This document shows, one piece after another, positions 24,606-31,559 of a stretch of DNA of 35,965 nt. Source of the stretch: Planktothricoides sp. SR001. Lineage in GTDB: Bacteria; Cyanobacteriota; Cyanobacteriia; Cyanobacteriales; Laspinemataceae. The DNA is taken from contig NZ_LIUQ01000036.1 of the NCBI RefSeq assembly GCF_001276715.1, positions 1 through 35,965 of the forward strand, written 5' to 3'. The translations under genes and the position numbers were made by a program. Numbering within the stretch: the first letter of the stretch is position 1; each line of letters starts with the position of its first letter. The notes beneath the pieces are model-generated. The model made no database searches and had not been told where the DNA came from. It saw nothing but the letters and a program-made list of their open reading frames with translations.

Positions 24606-25185
24606 ATCTGGGACGAGCAAAAGTCCGAGCTAAAGTCTGATCTAGAGTACCATCAGTCTAGGCTGATTTACTGGGAGCGGCGATCGGTTAAGAATTGTTA
24701 AATTAGATTTCAACTAATATTTAAAATATAATTTTAAATATTCGTTGAAAAAAATGATTAAATTCTGCTTGTTTATTTTCAATAAAAAAAATATATATAG
24801 CGATATCGCTAATCTAAAATTTAATTATTTTTTATCGATCGCTGGCATTAAAATTTTAACAAATAAATTCATCTTTCAGCATTAAATATTCAAAGGAAAC
24901 TAATTATAAAAAATAATTTAAGAAATCCGGCAGTCATTTTTTCTCTGTTCTCGTCCCATGAAATAGGGGGCTGAATCCAGTTATAATAATGATTGATGTA
25001 AAAAAAACAAGGTAAGTGACGGAGAAAAATATTCTCGGTTTTTTTCGGGACTGATTTCTCAGCAAAGATTTTTTCTGTTGATTAGCCAAAATGTTAACTT
25101 TTGTGAATTTGTTAATGGGCTAATTTGGCGCAGATCGCAAAAAACAGTCACCTCCAGGGAGTCCTTGTCTCAATTTGTTCTCCCT

Positions 25186-25231
25186 TAGCGGTTGTTCTAT
25201 GGAAGGGCGATCCTTCCCGGATCAACCGCTA
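25186..25231 (+). promoter_or_regulatory. nested hairpin 43 bases upstream of galT
   Basis: The outer arms TAGCGGTTG (25186-25194) and CAACCGCTA (25223-25231) enclose inner arms GGAAGG (25201-25206) and CCTTCC (25212-25217). The position in the galT leader suggests a regulatory structure, operator or a small repeat element. No T-run follows. Confidence 0.45.
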
Positions 25232-25274
25232 TAACGCTGAATTAAAACGTTGAATTTCTATTTAGATAAACACC

Positions 25275-26324
25275 ATGTCAGAACTCAGACAAAATTTAAT
25301 TACCAGAGATTGGGTGATTATTGCCCATGAACGGTCACAACGACCGAATCAATTTGCGAAAAAAATAGAAAGCGATCGCATCATTCCACCTTATCAAGCG
25401 GATTGTCCATTTTGTCCAGGGAATGAGCATGATACTGCCGAGGAAATCTGTTGTTTAGGCGATCGCGAAAACTGGAAAGTCCGGGCGGTTTTTAATAAAT
25501 ATCCCGCTGTTTCCCCGGAAAAAGAACCCACGCGCAAAATTCAAAAAACTTACCGTTCGATCGCCGGTTTCGGCGTCCATGAGGTGATTATTGAACATCC
25601 CTTGCATAACGTCAATCCGGCACTGCTGACAATTAGCGAAATTGCCAATATTTTTAGCATGTATCGGGAACGATATCGCCAACTTAAACGGGATCCTCGA
25701 ATCAAAACAATTGTCATTTTTAAGAATCATGGTCCGAAAGCGGGAACGTCTTTAGAACATCCTCACTCGCAAATTGCGGCCACCCCTATTGTGCCAGGTC
25801 AAATGCGCGATCGCATCTCAGAAGCGATGCGATATTTTGATGAAACTGGGGAGTGTTTATATTGTCGAACAATGAAAGATGAACTCTCAGCCTCTCAGAG
25901 GATTATTTCCGAAAATAAACATTTTGTCGCCTTTATTCCTTATGCGGCATTATCCCCATTTCATCTATGGATTTTTCCCAAAAGACATAGCTCGTCTTTT
26001 GAGCAAATTTCTGATGAAGAAATTATCGATATGGCTCGGATTTTGAAAACGGTTCTGGCTAAACTCTATTATGGATTAAATAACCCAGACTATAACTATA
26101 CCATTCGCTCAATTCCTACGGATCAAGATTACACGGATTACTATCATTGGTATCTGGCCATTATTCCCAGAGTATCACAAGCTGCCGGATTTGAATTAGG
26201 CAGCGGAATGTTTATTAACAGTTCTCTACCGGAAGAAAGTGCTGAGTTTTTACGTTCCATAGAAATTCCTATCTCGTCAGGCAACCGCGATCTAGATAAA
26301 AAATCCCCACCTTACTCAATTTAG
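25275..26324 (+). CDS. galT: galactose-1-phosphate uridylyltransferase
   Basis: A 349-residue HIT-superfamily enzyme that exchanges UMP between UDP-glucose and galactose-1-phosphate in the Leloir pathway. The N-terminal zinc site begins with CPFCPGNE (about 43-50). FGVHEVIIEHPLHN is the conserved central segment. The active site is SLEHPHSQIAATP, whose second histidine (about residue 164) is the nucleophile. A second half has CLYCRTM, FHLWIFPKRH and a final YHWYLAIIPR. No galE or galK is adjacent. A 12-bp repeat array starts at the stop codon, so the last residues may be recent. Confidence 0.94.
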   Translation: MSELRQNLITRDWVIIAHERSQRPNQFAKKIESDRIIPPYQADCPFCPGNEHDTAEEICCLGDRENWKVRAVFNKYPAVSPEKEPTRKIQKTYRSIAGFGVHEVIIEHPLHNVNPALLTISEIANIFSMYRERYRQLKRDPRIKTIVIFKNHGPKAGTSLEHPHSQIAATPIVPGQMRDRISEAMRYFDETGECLYCRTMKDELSASQRIISENKHFVAFIPYAALSPFHLWIFPKRHSSSFEQISDEEIIDMARILKTVLAKLYYGLNNPDYNYTIRSIPTDQDYTDYYHWYLAIIPRVSQAAGFELGSGMFINSSLPEESAEFLRSIEIPISSGNRDLDKKSPPYSI

Positions 26325-26427
26325 TCCGGTATTTAGTCCGGTATTTAGTCCGGTATTTAGTCCGGTATTTAGTCCGGTATTTAGTCCGGTATTTATTCCG
26401 GTATTTATTCCGGTATTTAGTCCGGTA
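26321..26427. repeat. nine-copy 12-bp tandem repeat overlapping the galT stop codon
   Basis: Nine copies of TTTAGTCCGGTA, two of them with ATT for AGT. The TAG of the first unit is the galT stop (26322-26324). Each further unit contains the same TAG in frame, so changes in copy number do not alter the protein. Confidence 0.9.
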
Positions 26428-26536
26428 ATAATAGCCGAACAGGAGTGATGGGAAATCGGGCATTGCCCACCAATGCCCAGAAATTTTTAGTTGGAGATTT
26501 TTGTTAGTTGGAGATTTTTAGTGACAAAATGTTCAT

Positions 26537-27565
26537 TTAAATATTCACGTTATTCAATTCATTAAAGCGAGCAATTAAAGCGGCAGTATTTTCTTGGGCT
26601 GTAGCCCCACCGAGGCCATAACAAGACCGTTTACGCCATCCTGTAACCGGCAAATGACCTTCGGCGGCGGTAATAGAGCAATTTAAATCATCATAATACA
26701 GCCAATTTTCTTTGACTCGCCAACCCACGCGATCGCAAAAAATAGTGTAGTCATTGCCCACAGTTTGCCAAATTTTATACTGAATATGGAAGCCAAATCG
26801 ACCGCCACTATAATAGTCCCAAAGCCATGCGATCGTTTCTAAGTCCGTAGCCGGAAATCCTTCGATATCTTCAAGATTTAAAAAACCTCGATCTTCCTGA
26901 TTAGCCACTCTAAGCATAATATCCCAAGTGCGTTCATCGGCTTGTCGCCATTTTCCCGCTGCCAGGAGTTTTTCTAACTTAGAATAGTCCATCCCCACCT
27001 CGGATTTTAGATAATTTTGGGGTTGATTTTGGGGTTGATTTTGGGCTGGGTAATTGCTTAGAGCATGAGCCCATTCTTGGAGTTGCCAGAGAGTTTGTTG
27101 GATGTCTTGGGGGTTGGCTTCCTGCAAGACATACAAAACCCATTCCATCTGAGATTTTAAATGGCGATTTTCCTCTTGTTCAACGGCCAATTCCGACCGT
27201 AAGCTTTTAATTTCTAATTCAGATGTTTGTAACCGAGATTCTAATTGTTCTAATCGGGCTTCCAGTTTGAGAATGATGGCATATTCAAGACTTTGATTGA
27301 CTGATTCTCGATAAGAATTATTGACTAAAGGGTTGACGTTTACGGGCTGAGTCAGGGAGTGATTTTGTTGTACGAGATATTTTTGCCACATTTTTCTCGC
27401 CCAGTCGAGATGGGCTTGTTCTTTTTTGGCAAAGGCTTGACGATATTTCCCAGTTTGGGGTAAATTATAGTATTTTAAATCCCATTCGCAAACGGCACAT
27501 TTTTCTAGGGGTGTTTCTAGGGTTGATTCAAGATATTCGGTGTAGCAAATTGGACATTTAGCCAT
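26537..27565 (-). CDS. GUN4-domain protein with N-terminal zinc ribbon and coiled coil
   Basis: A 342-residue protein. Residues 4-26 hold two pairs of cysteines, C4-x2-C7 and C23-x2-C26, a likely zinc ribbon. A coiled-coil region (about 95-150, LEARLEQLESRLQTSELEIK) and a Gln/Pro/Asn-rich stretch follow. The C-terminal GUN4 domain (about 195-325) has LEKLLAAGKWRQADERTW, GFPATDLETIAWLWDYYS and GWRKRSCYGLGG. GUN4 domains bind porphyrins; the stand-alone protein activates Mg-chelatase. Many cyanobacterial proteins carry GUN4 as a module, so this need not act in chlorophyll synthesis. It is followed by a lipoprotein gene upstream on the same strand, 50 bases away. Confidence 0.9.
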   Translation of the reverse strand: MAKCPICYTEYLESTLETPLEKCAVCEWDLKYYNLPQTGKYRQAFAKKEQAHLDWARKMWQKYLVQQNHSLTQPVNVNPLVNNSYRESVNQSLEYAIILKLEARLEQLESRLQTSELEIKSLRSELAVEQEENRHLKSQMEWVLYVLQEANPQDIQQTLWQLQEWAHALSNYPAQNQPQNQPQNYLKSEVGMDYSKLEKLLAAGKWRQADERTWDIMLRVANQEDRGFLNLEDIEGFPATDLETIAWLWDYYSGGRFGFHIQYKIWQTVGNDYTIFCDRVGWRVKENWLYYDDLNCSITAAEGHLPVTGWRKRSCYGLGGATAQENTAALIARFNELNNVNI

Positions 27566-27615
27566 GATTTTTTATGGGGTAATTTTTATGGGTGTTGCTG
27601 GTTGGTGGTTGGTGG

Positions 27616-27999
27616 TTATTGGTTAGTCTGATTAAATTGTGCTTCTAACTGAGAAAATCGGGTTTCTAGGGTGTTGATTTGTTCTTTGAGTTCGATTAAA
27701 AGGGTGGCTAGTCGATCAAATTGTTGTTTGTTGGGGGATTCGACTATTTCCCGTTGGGGTAGGGGAAAGATCGCCGGTTCGGGGGCTTGCCGGATTTGGG
27801 CAAAATCTAGGCGGTTGTTGAGTCGAGAAACTTGAGATTCCAGGGAATTTATCTGCGATCGCACCATGAAAAATTCTGATTCTAATCGGCTGAGTCGGGC
27901 AGACATATCCAGGGATGCTTGAGCAGGAGCGCATCCCATCAGGCATATGAGAAATAAGGTGATTAAAAGATGAAATATTCGGCGGTGTGGTTTCATCAT
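27616..27999 (-). CDS. small coiled-coil lipoprotein
   Basis: A 127-residue protein. The N-terminus MMKPHRRIFHLLITLFLICLMGCAPAQ is a signal peptide ending in a lipobox, LMGC, with C23 as the likely lipidated residue. The rest is dominated by heptad-like sequence (LSRLESEFFMVRSQINSLES, LNNRLDFAQ, and LETRFSQLEAQFNQTNQ at the end), predicting a coiled coil exposed in the periplasm. I do not recognise a family. It lies between the GUN4-domain gene and the hydrolase gene, all on the minus strand, with short gaps of 23-50 bases, so they may form an operon. Confidence 0.8.
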   Translation of the reverse strand: MMKPHRRIFHLLITLFLICLMGCAPAQASLDMSARLSRLESEFFMVRSQINSLESQVSRLNNRLDFAQIRQAPEPAIFPLPQREIVESPNKQQFDRLATLLIELKEQINTLETRFSQLEAQFNQTNQ

Positions 28000-28022
28000 T
28001 TCCCTCTATTTTTTATCGGTGA

Positions 28023-28970
28023 TTAAGAGTGATTTTTTCCCTGGGTGAAGGCAGTTTGGAGAATTGCCCCAATTTCCTTTAAGGCAGTTTGACCCAGGGG
28101 CAAGAATTTCGCGAAATTAATAAAAGCATGGATGGTGCCATCATAGCGAATGGTTTTGATTTCTACCCCAGCTTCCCGGAGGCGATCGCCGTAAGTTTCC
28201 CCTTCATCGCGCAGGGGGTCAAATTCAGCAGTGACAATTAATCCTGGGGGTAAATTGGCCAAATTTTCCGCCAACAAGGGAGATGCATAAGGATTTTTTC
28301 CCTCCGTGGGACTGGGTAAATAATGATGCCAAAACCAGTTAATTGAGTCAGCCGTTAAAAAGTAGTTTTCTCCATATTGGTGAAAGGATGGGGTGTTGGA
28401 TTGATATTGAGTAGCAGGATAAATCAGTAATTGATAGATTAAAGCAAATTCGCCGCGATCTCGTGCCATTAACGTCACCCCTGCCGCAAGATTTCCCCCG
28501 GCACTTTCCCCCGCTACCGCAATTAAGCGGGAATCGCCATTTAATAATGCCGCATTTTCCGCCACCCACTTAGTTGCGGTGTAGGCATCTTCTAGCCCTG
28601 CGGGAAATTTATGTTCGGGGGCTAACCGATAATCCACGGACACCACCACACAACCAGCGGCATTGGCTAAAGTCCGACAAATACTATCCACCATTGGCAA
28701 ATCACCGATTACCCAACCGCCCCCGTGAAAATACACCAACAAGGGAAAGGGCCCAGCCCCAAAGGGGGTATAAATCAAGAGGGGAATCTCTCCCCCAGGA
28801 CCGGGGATGGTGCGAGGTTCCACTTGGGCTACAGGTTCGGGGGGGTGGGAAGCAGCCACGAACACGGCGTTCATTTTGCGGGCAGTTTCCGGTTGCTGCT
28901 CATGTAGTGGCGGTTGACCGGACTGGGCTACTTGTTCTAAAAATATTTCGGTTTCTTGATTTAGCGGCAT
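28023..28970 (-). CDS. alpha/beta hydrolase, HSL-type (acetyl-esterase/lipase-like)
   Basis: A 315-residue hydrolase. The oxyanion-hole motif HGGGWVIGD (about 79-87) and nucleophile GESAGGNLA (serine about 155) are characteristic of the hormone-sensitive-lipase family. The acid is likely the Asp in TAEFDPLRDEG and the base is H in DGTIHAFINF (about 288). It probably hydrolyses short-chain esters in the cytoplasm; there is no signal peptide. It is divergent from the acyl-CoA-dehydrogenase-like gene with 79 bases between starts. Confidence 0.9.
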   Translation of the reverse strand: MPLNQETEIFLEQVAQSGQPPLHEQQPETARKMNAVFVAASHPPEPVAQVEPRTIPGPGGEIPLLIYTPFGAGPFPLLVYFHGGGWVIGDLPMVDSICRTLANAAGCVVVSVDYRLAPEHKFPAGLEDAYTATKWVAENAALLNGDSRLIAVAGESAGGNLAAGVTLMARDRGEFALIYQLLIYPATQYQSNTPSFHQYGENYFLTADSINWFWHHYLPSPTEGKNPYASPLLAENLANLPPGLIVTAEFDPLRDEGETYGDRLREAGVEIKTIRYDGTIHAFINFAKFLPLGQTALKEIGAILQTAFTQGKNHS

Positions 28971-29049
28971 AAATAAATCTCGTTTTTTTTAGCTTGAGTT
29001 ATGGTCATTTAAATCTAAAATTAAAATCAGTAAAATTTTAAGCCAAATT

Positions 29050-30108
29050 ATGAGTAGTCAGCCACCCCTGCTGGAGATTGCGGAGTTTTATCTGCGGTCA
29101 GAAATCGCGCCCCAAGCCGCTGCCATCGATCGTGACCAGGCGGTGTTGCGTTGGGCAATGCAAGGATTGGGCGATCGCTCCTTATTAGCCTTAAAACTCA
29201 CCGAATCAGAAGAAGACTTTCGGCGGTTTCAGGAAATGGTCGCCAGATATTCTGGTGCTTTAGCCTTTCTGCAAATTCAGCATCAAAGTGCCAGTAGTAC
29301 GATCTTCGCCAGTGAAAATAAAGCACTGAAACAAGCTTATTTACCAGATTTGGCAACGGGCGATCGCCTTTTGGGGGTTGGCTTTTCCCACCTCCGACGT
29401 GCTGGGGAACCCCGGATCAAAGCCTTCCCGGTCAAAGGGGGCTATCGCATCTCTGGGGACTTACGTTGGGCGACGGGATTTGATATATTTCCCGAATTAA
29501 TTGTAGCGGCCACCTTAGCCGATGGTCGGGCAGTCTTCGCCATTATTCCTTTTACCAATACTACCCAACCGAATGGGGGCGAAATTCATTTTAGCGAACC
29601 TATGCAGTTAGCGGCCATGCAGTCTACCAATACGGTCATTGGGGAAATTAAAAATTGGTTTGTTCCCCACGATTATATTGTGGGCATTCAGCCCCCCGGT
29701 TGGATACATCAAAATGACCGCAAGAAAGTGCTGATGTTTAGTTTTTTCTGCTTAGGTTGTGCTCGCGCTGCTTTAGATATTATTGAACAGACGGCGAAAA
29801 CAAAACACTTACCAATTATTCAAGAAACCTTTGAGGTTTTGGATCGGAAGTTGACCCGGTGTCGCGAGGCAATTTTGTCAGAATTGGCAACAGAGGTGAT
29901 CTATGAAAATGGTTTAAAATTACGAGCGGAGGCGATCGCTTTAGCTAATCGTTGTGCCCATGCTGCCGTCACTGTTGCTAGTGGGGAAGCGAATTATCTT
30001 GATCATCCCGCCCAACGAGTTTATCGAGAAGTGTTACTATTTACCGTCTTTGGTCAAACCACTGATGTAATGACCGCGACTTTACATCAATTAATGGTTG
30101 ATGGTTGA
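29050..30108 (+). CDS. acyl-CoA dehydrogenase-like flavoprotein
   Basis: A 352-residue protein of the acyl-CoA dehydrogenase superfamily. The N-terminal helical domain is followed by the central sheet region (about 115-205) with LLGVGFSHLRRAG, GYRISGDLRWATGFD and FAIIPF. The C-terminal helical part ends HPAQRVYREVLLFTVFGQTT, which resembles the type-2 branch containing flavin monooxygenases. Cyanobacteria generally lack a complete beta-oxidation pathway, so a role in fatty-acid breakdown should not be assumed. The catalytic glutamate cannot be placed with confidence. The protein is about 30 residues shorter than usual acyl-CoA dehydrogenases. Confidence 0.83.
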   Translation: MSSQPPLLEIAEFYLRSEIAPQAAAIDRDQAVLRWAMQGLGDRSLLALKLTESEEDFRRFQEMVARYSGALAFLQIQHQSASSTIFASENKALKQAYLPDLATGDRLLGVGFSHLRRAGEPRIKAFPVKGGYRISGDLRWATGFDIFPELIVAATLADGRAVFAIIPFTNTTQPNGGEIHFSEPMQLAAMQSTNTVIGEIKNWFVPHDYIVGIQPPGWIHQNDRKKVLMFSFFCLGCARAALDIIEQTAKTKHLPIIQETFEVLDRKLTRCREAILSELATEVIYENGLKLRAEAIALANRCAHAAVTVASGEANYLDHPAQRVYREVLLFTVFGQTTDVMTATLHQLMVDG

Positions 30109-30417
30109 TGGTTGATGGTTGATGGTTGATGGTTGTTGGTTGGGGTGTGGGGGAAGAGAAGTGAAAAGTGAAAAGTTAAAAGTTAAAAGTTAAAAGTCGT
30201 AGGGGCTTTCTGGCCATACGCCCGTACAAGTTAAAAGTTAAAAGTTAAAAGTGAAAAGTGAAAAGAAGTATCACTATTCACTATTCACTATTCCCTATTC
30301 CCTATTCCCTATTCCCTATTCCCTCTCTTTCCCCAGCCCACCAGCACCCCAGCACCTCTGTTCCCTGTTCCCTGTTCCCTGTTCCCTGTTTGTTGGTTGA
30401 TGGTTGATGGTTAGTGT
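30109..30417. repeat. spacer composed of heptamer arrays and a palindromic core
   Basis: Successive arrays of ATGGTTG (30090-30140), AAAAGTT (30160-30195), AAAAGTT again (30228-30250), CACTATT and CCCTATT (30270-30325) and CCCTGTT (30360-30390). Between them, at about 30190-30235, lies GTCGTAGGGG...CCCGTACAAG, an inverted counterpart of 7081-7119. No gene is visible. Confidence 0.8.
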
Positions 30418-30452
30418 AAAACCCCGATTTGTTGACAAATCAGGGTTATTGC
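30418..30452 (-). terminator. intrinsic terminator of the ribosomal protein S1 gene
   Basis: Reading the minus strand, AACCCTGATTTGT pairs with ACAAATCGGGGTT with one G-T/A-C exception around a short loop, followed by TTTT. It begins about 10 bases past the S1 stop codon. Confidence 0.75.
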
Positions 30453-30460
30453 TTGACTAA

Positions 30461-31384
30461 TTAAGAGGGCAATGTTTGACTGATTTTATTATGACGGGCT
30501 TCAGCGTTATCCATCACCTCATTAAAGTTTTCTATGATTTCTCCGGGGTGATTTTCTAATAACTTGGTTGACAGAGAAACGCGACCTTTGGTTTCATCAA
30601 TATCAATCACGACCGCTTTAATGGGTTGCCGCAAAGAAAACAGATCATCCAGAGATTTCACGTAATTTTTACTCACTTGATTAATATGGAGTAAAGCAGT
30701 CATCCCATCCACATCCACAAAAACGCCAAAGGGTTTAATACTGACTACGGTTCCTTCCAGGAGTTGGCCCACCTTAATTTCACCAATCCGACTGGATTGG
30801 GCTAAGTGCCGTTGGGAAAACACCAGCTTATTGCGATCGCGATCTAACTCTAAAATATTTGCCGTCAAGTTTTTACCCACCAGGGATGCGGGATTATTTT
30901 TTTCCAACAAGTGCGATCGGGGAATAAACCCACGCAACCCATTGATATCAACCGTCACCCCACCTTTATTCACACCCGTCACATACAAATCAACGGACTG
31001 ATTTTCTTTTTGCTTGTTCGCCAACTTATCCCAGATTTGCTTAAGTTCCAATTGTCGAATCGAAAGAGTCACCTGACCTTCCGCATCTTGTTCGCGGATA
31101 ATCAAAAACTCCCGTTCTTCATCGAGGGGTAATAGTTCCTCAAGATCCTCAACGAATGCCACCGCTGCTTCTCGCTTCGGCAGAAACCCAGGGGACTTGG
31201 CGCCAATGTCTACATAGACACCATCGTTTGTATAGGCACCGATCCGACCGGACACCACCTGACCGAGACTAAACGCATAGTCGTGTTCTGCAAGGGCTTT
31301 GGCAAAATCTTCAGCGGAAAAGGAAGGCTTACCCTTTTGAGAACGGGTCGATTCTTGATTCATAACAATTTCAGGATTTGACAA
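30461..31384 (-). CDS. 30S ribosomal protein S1 homologue (three S1 domains, Rps1b type)
   Basis: A 307-residue protein with three S1 RNA-binding domains: about 40-110 (GQVVSGRIGAYTNDGVYVD), 125-190 (VDLYVTGVNKGGVTVDINGL) and 205-275 (GQLLEGTVVSIKPFGVFVD). Cyanobacterial S1 has three domains, unlike the six of E. coli, and many species carry two versions; the length of about 305 suggests the shorter Rps1b. It aids mRNA binding to the small subunit. The start could also be the internal ATG at 31363, seven residues later. The first two codons' upstream region shows no strong Shine-Dalgarno sequence. Confidence 0.92.
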   Translation of the reverse strand: MSNPEIVMNQESTRSQKGKPSFSAEDFAKALAEHDYAFSLGQVVSGRIGAYTNDGVYVDIGAKSPGFLPKREAAVAFVEDLEELLPLDEEREFLIIREQDAEGQVTLSIRQLELKQIWDKLANKQKENQSVDLYVTGVNKGGVTVDINGLRGFIPRSHLLEKNNPASLVGKNLTANILELDRDRNKLVFSQRHLAQSSRIGEIKVGQLLEGTVVSIKPFGVFVDVDGMTALLHINQVSKNYVKSLDDLFSLRQPIKAVVIDIDETKGRVSLSTKLLENHPGEIIENFNEVMDNAEARHNKISQTLPS

Positions 31385-31520
31385 AAGTAAAATTATACTG
31401 ATAGAACTGAACCGCTACAACATTGAACTGTCGTAGCTGACTGGAGAGGGAACATCTGTGTTATCCATCAACAATCAGCTTACCCAGTCTAGCTAATTCT
31501 TACGGCGATCGCTCTTTTTT

Positions 31521-31556
31521 GGCGATAGTTTCGGCGATAGTTTCGGCGATCGCTTC
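31521..31556. repeat. three-copy 12-bp repeat just past the RTX protein gene
   Basis: GGCGATAGTTTC twice, then GGCGATCGCTTC, which creates a HIP1 site GCGATCGC. The array ends four bases from the stop of the RTX gene. Confidence 0.75.
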
Positions 31557-31559
31557 GGA

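Larger units (their letters stand above)
24300..25274. other. long A/T-rich spacer between divergent corA and galT
   Basis: No credible reading frame. It contains a long inverted repeat at 24548-24605, a 14-bp palindrome TAGCGATATCGCTA (24798-24811), A/T-rich stretches near 24690-24920, and a nested hairpin at 25186-25231. Promoters for both flanking genes should lie here. Confidence 0.6.

Noticed and set aside
24428-24640. Small frames in the corA-galT spacer, and a Yfr1-like CTCCTCACC motif
   Set aside because: The frames look random. The motif differs from the conserved Yfr1 sequence as I remember it and is partly inside the inverted repeat.
24300-24660. M-box magnesium riboswitch before corA
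   Set aside because: The conserved M-box sequence elements are not visible on the corA strand.
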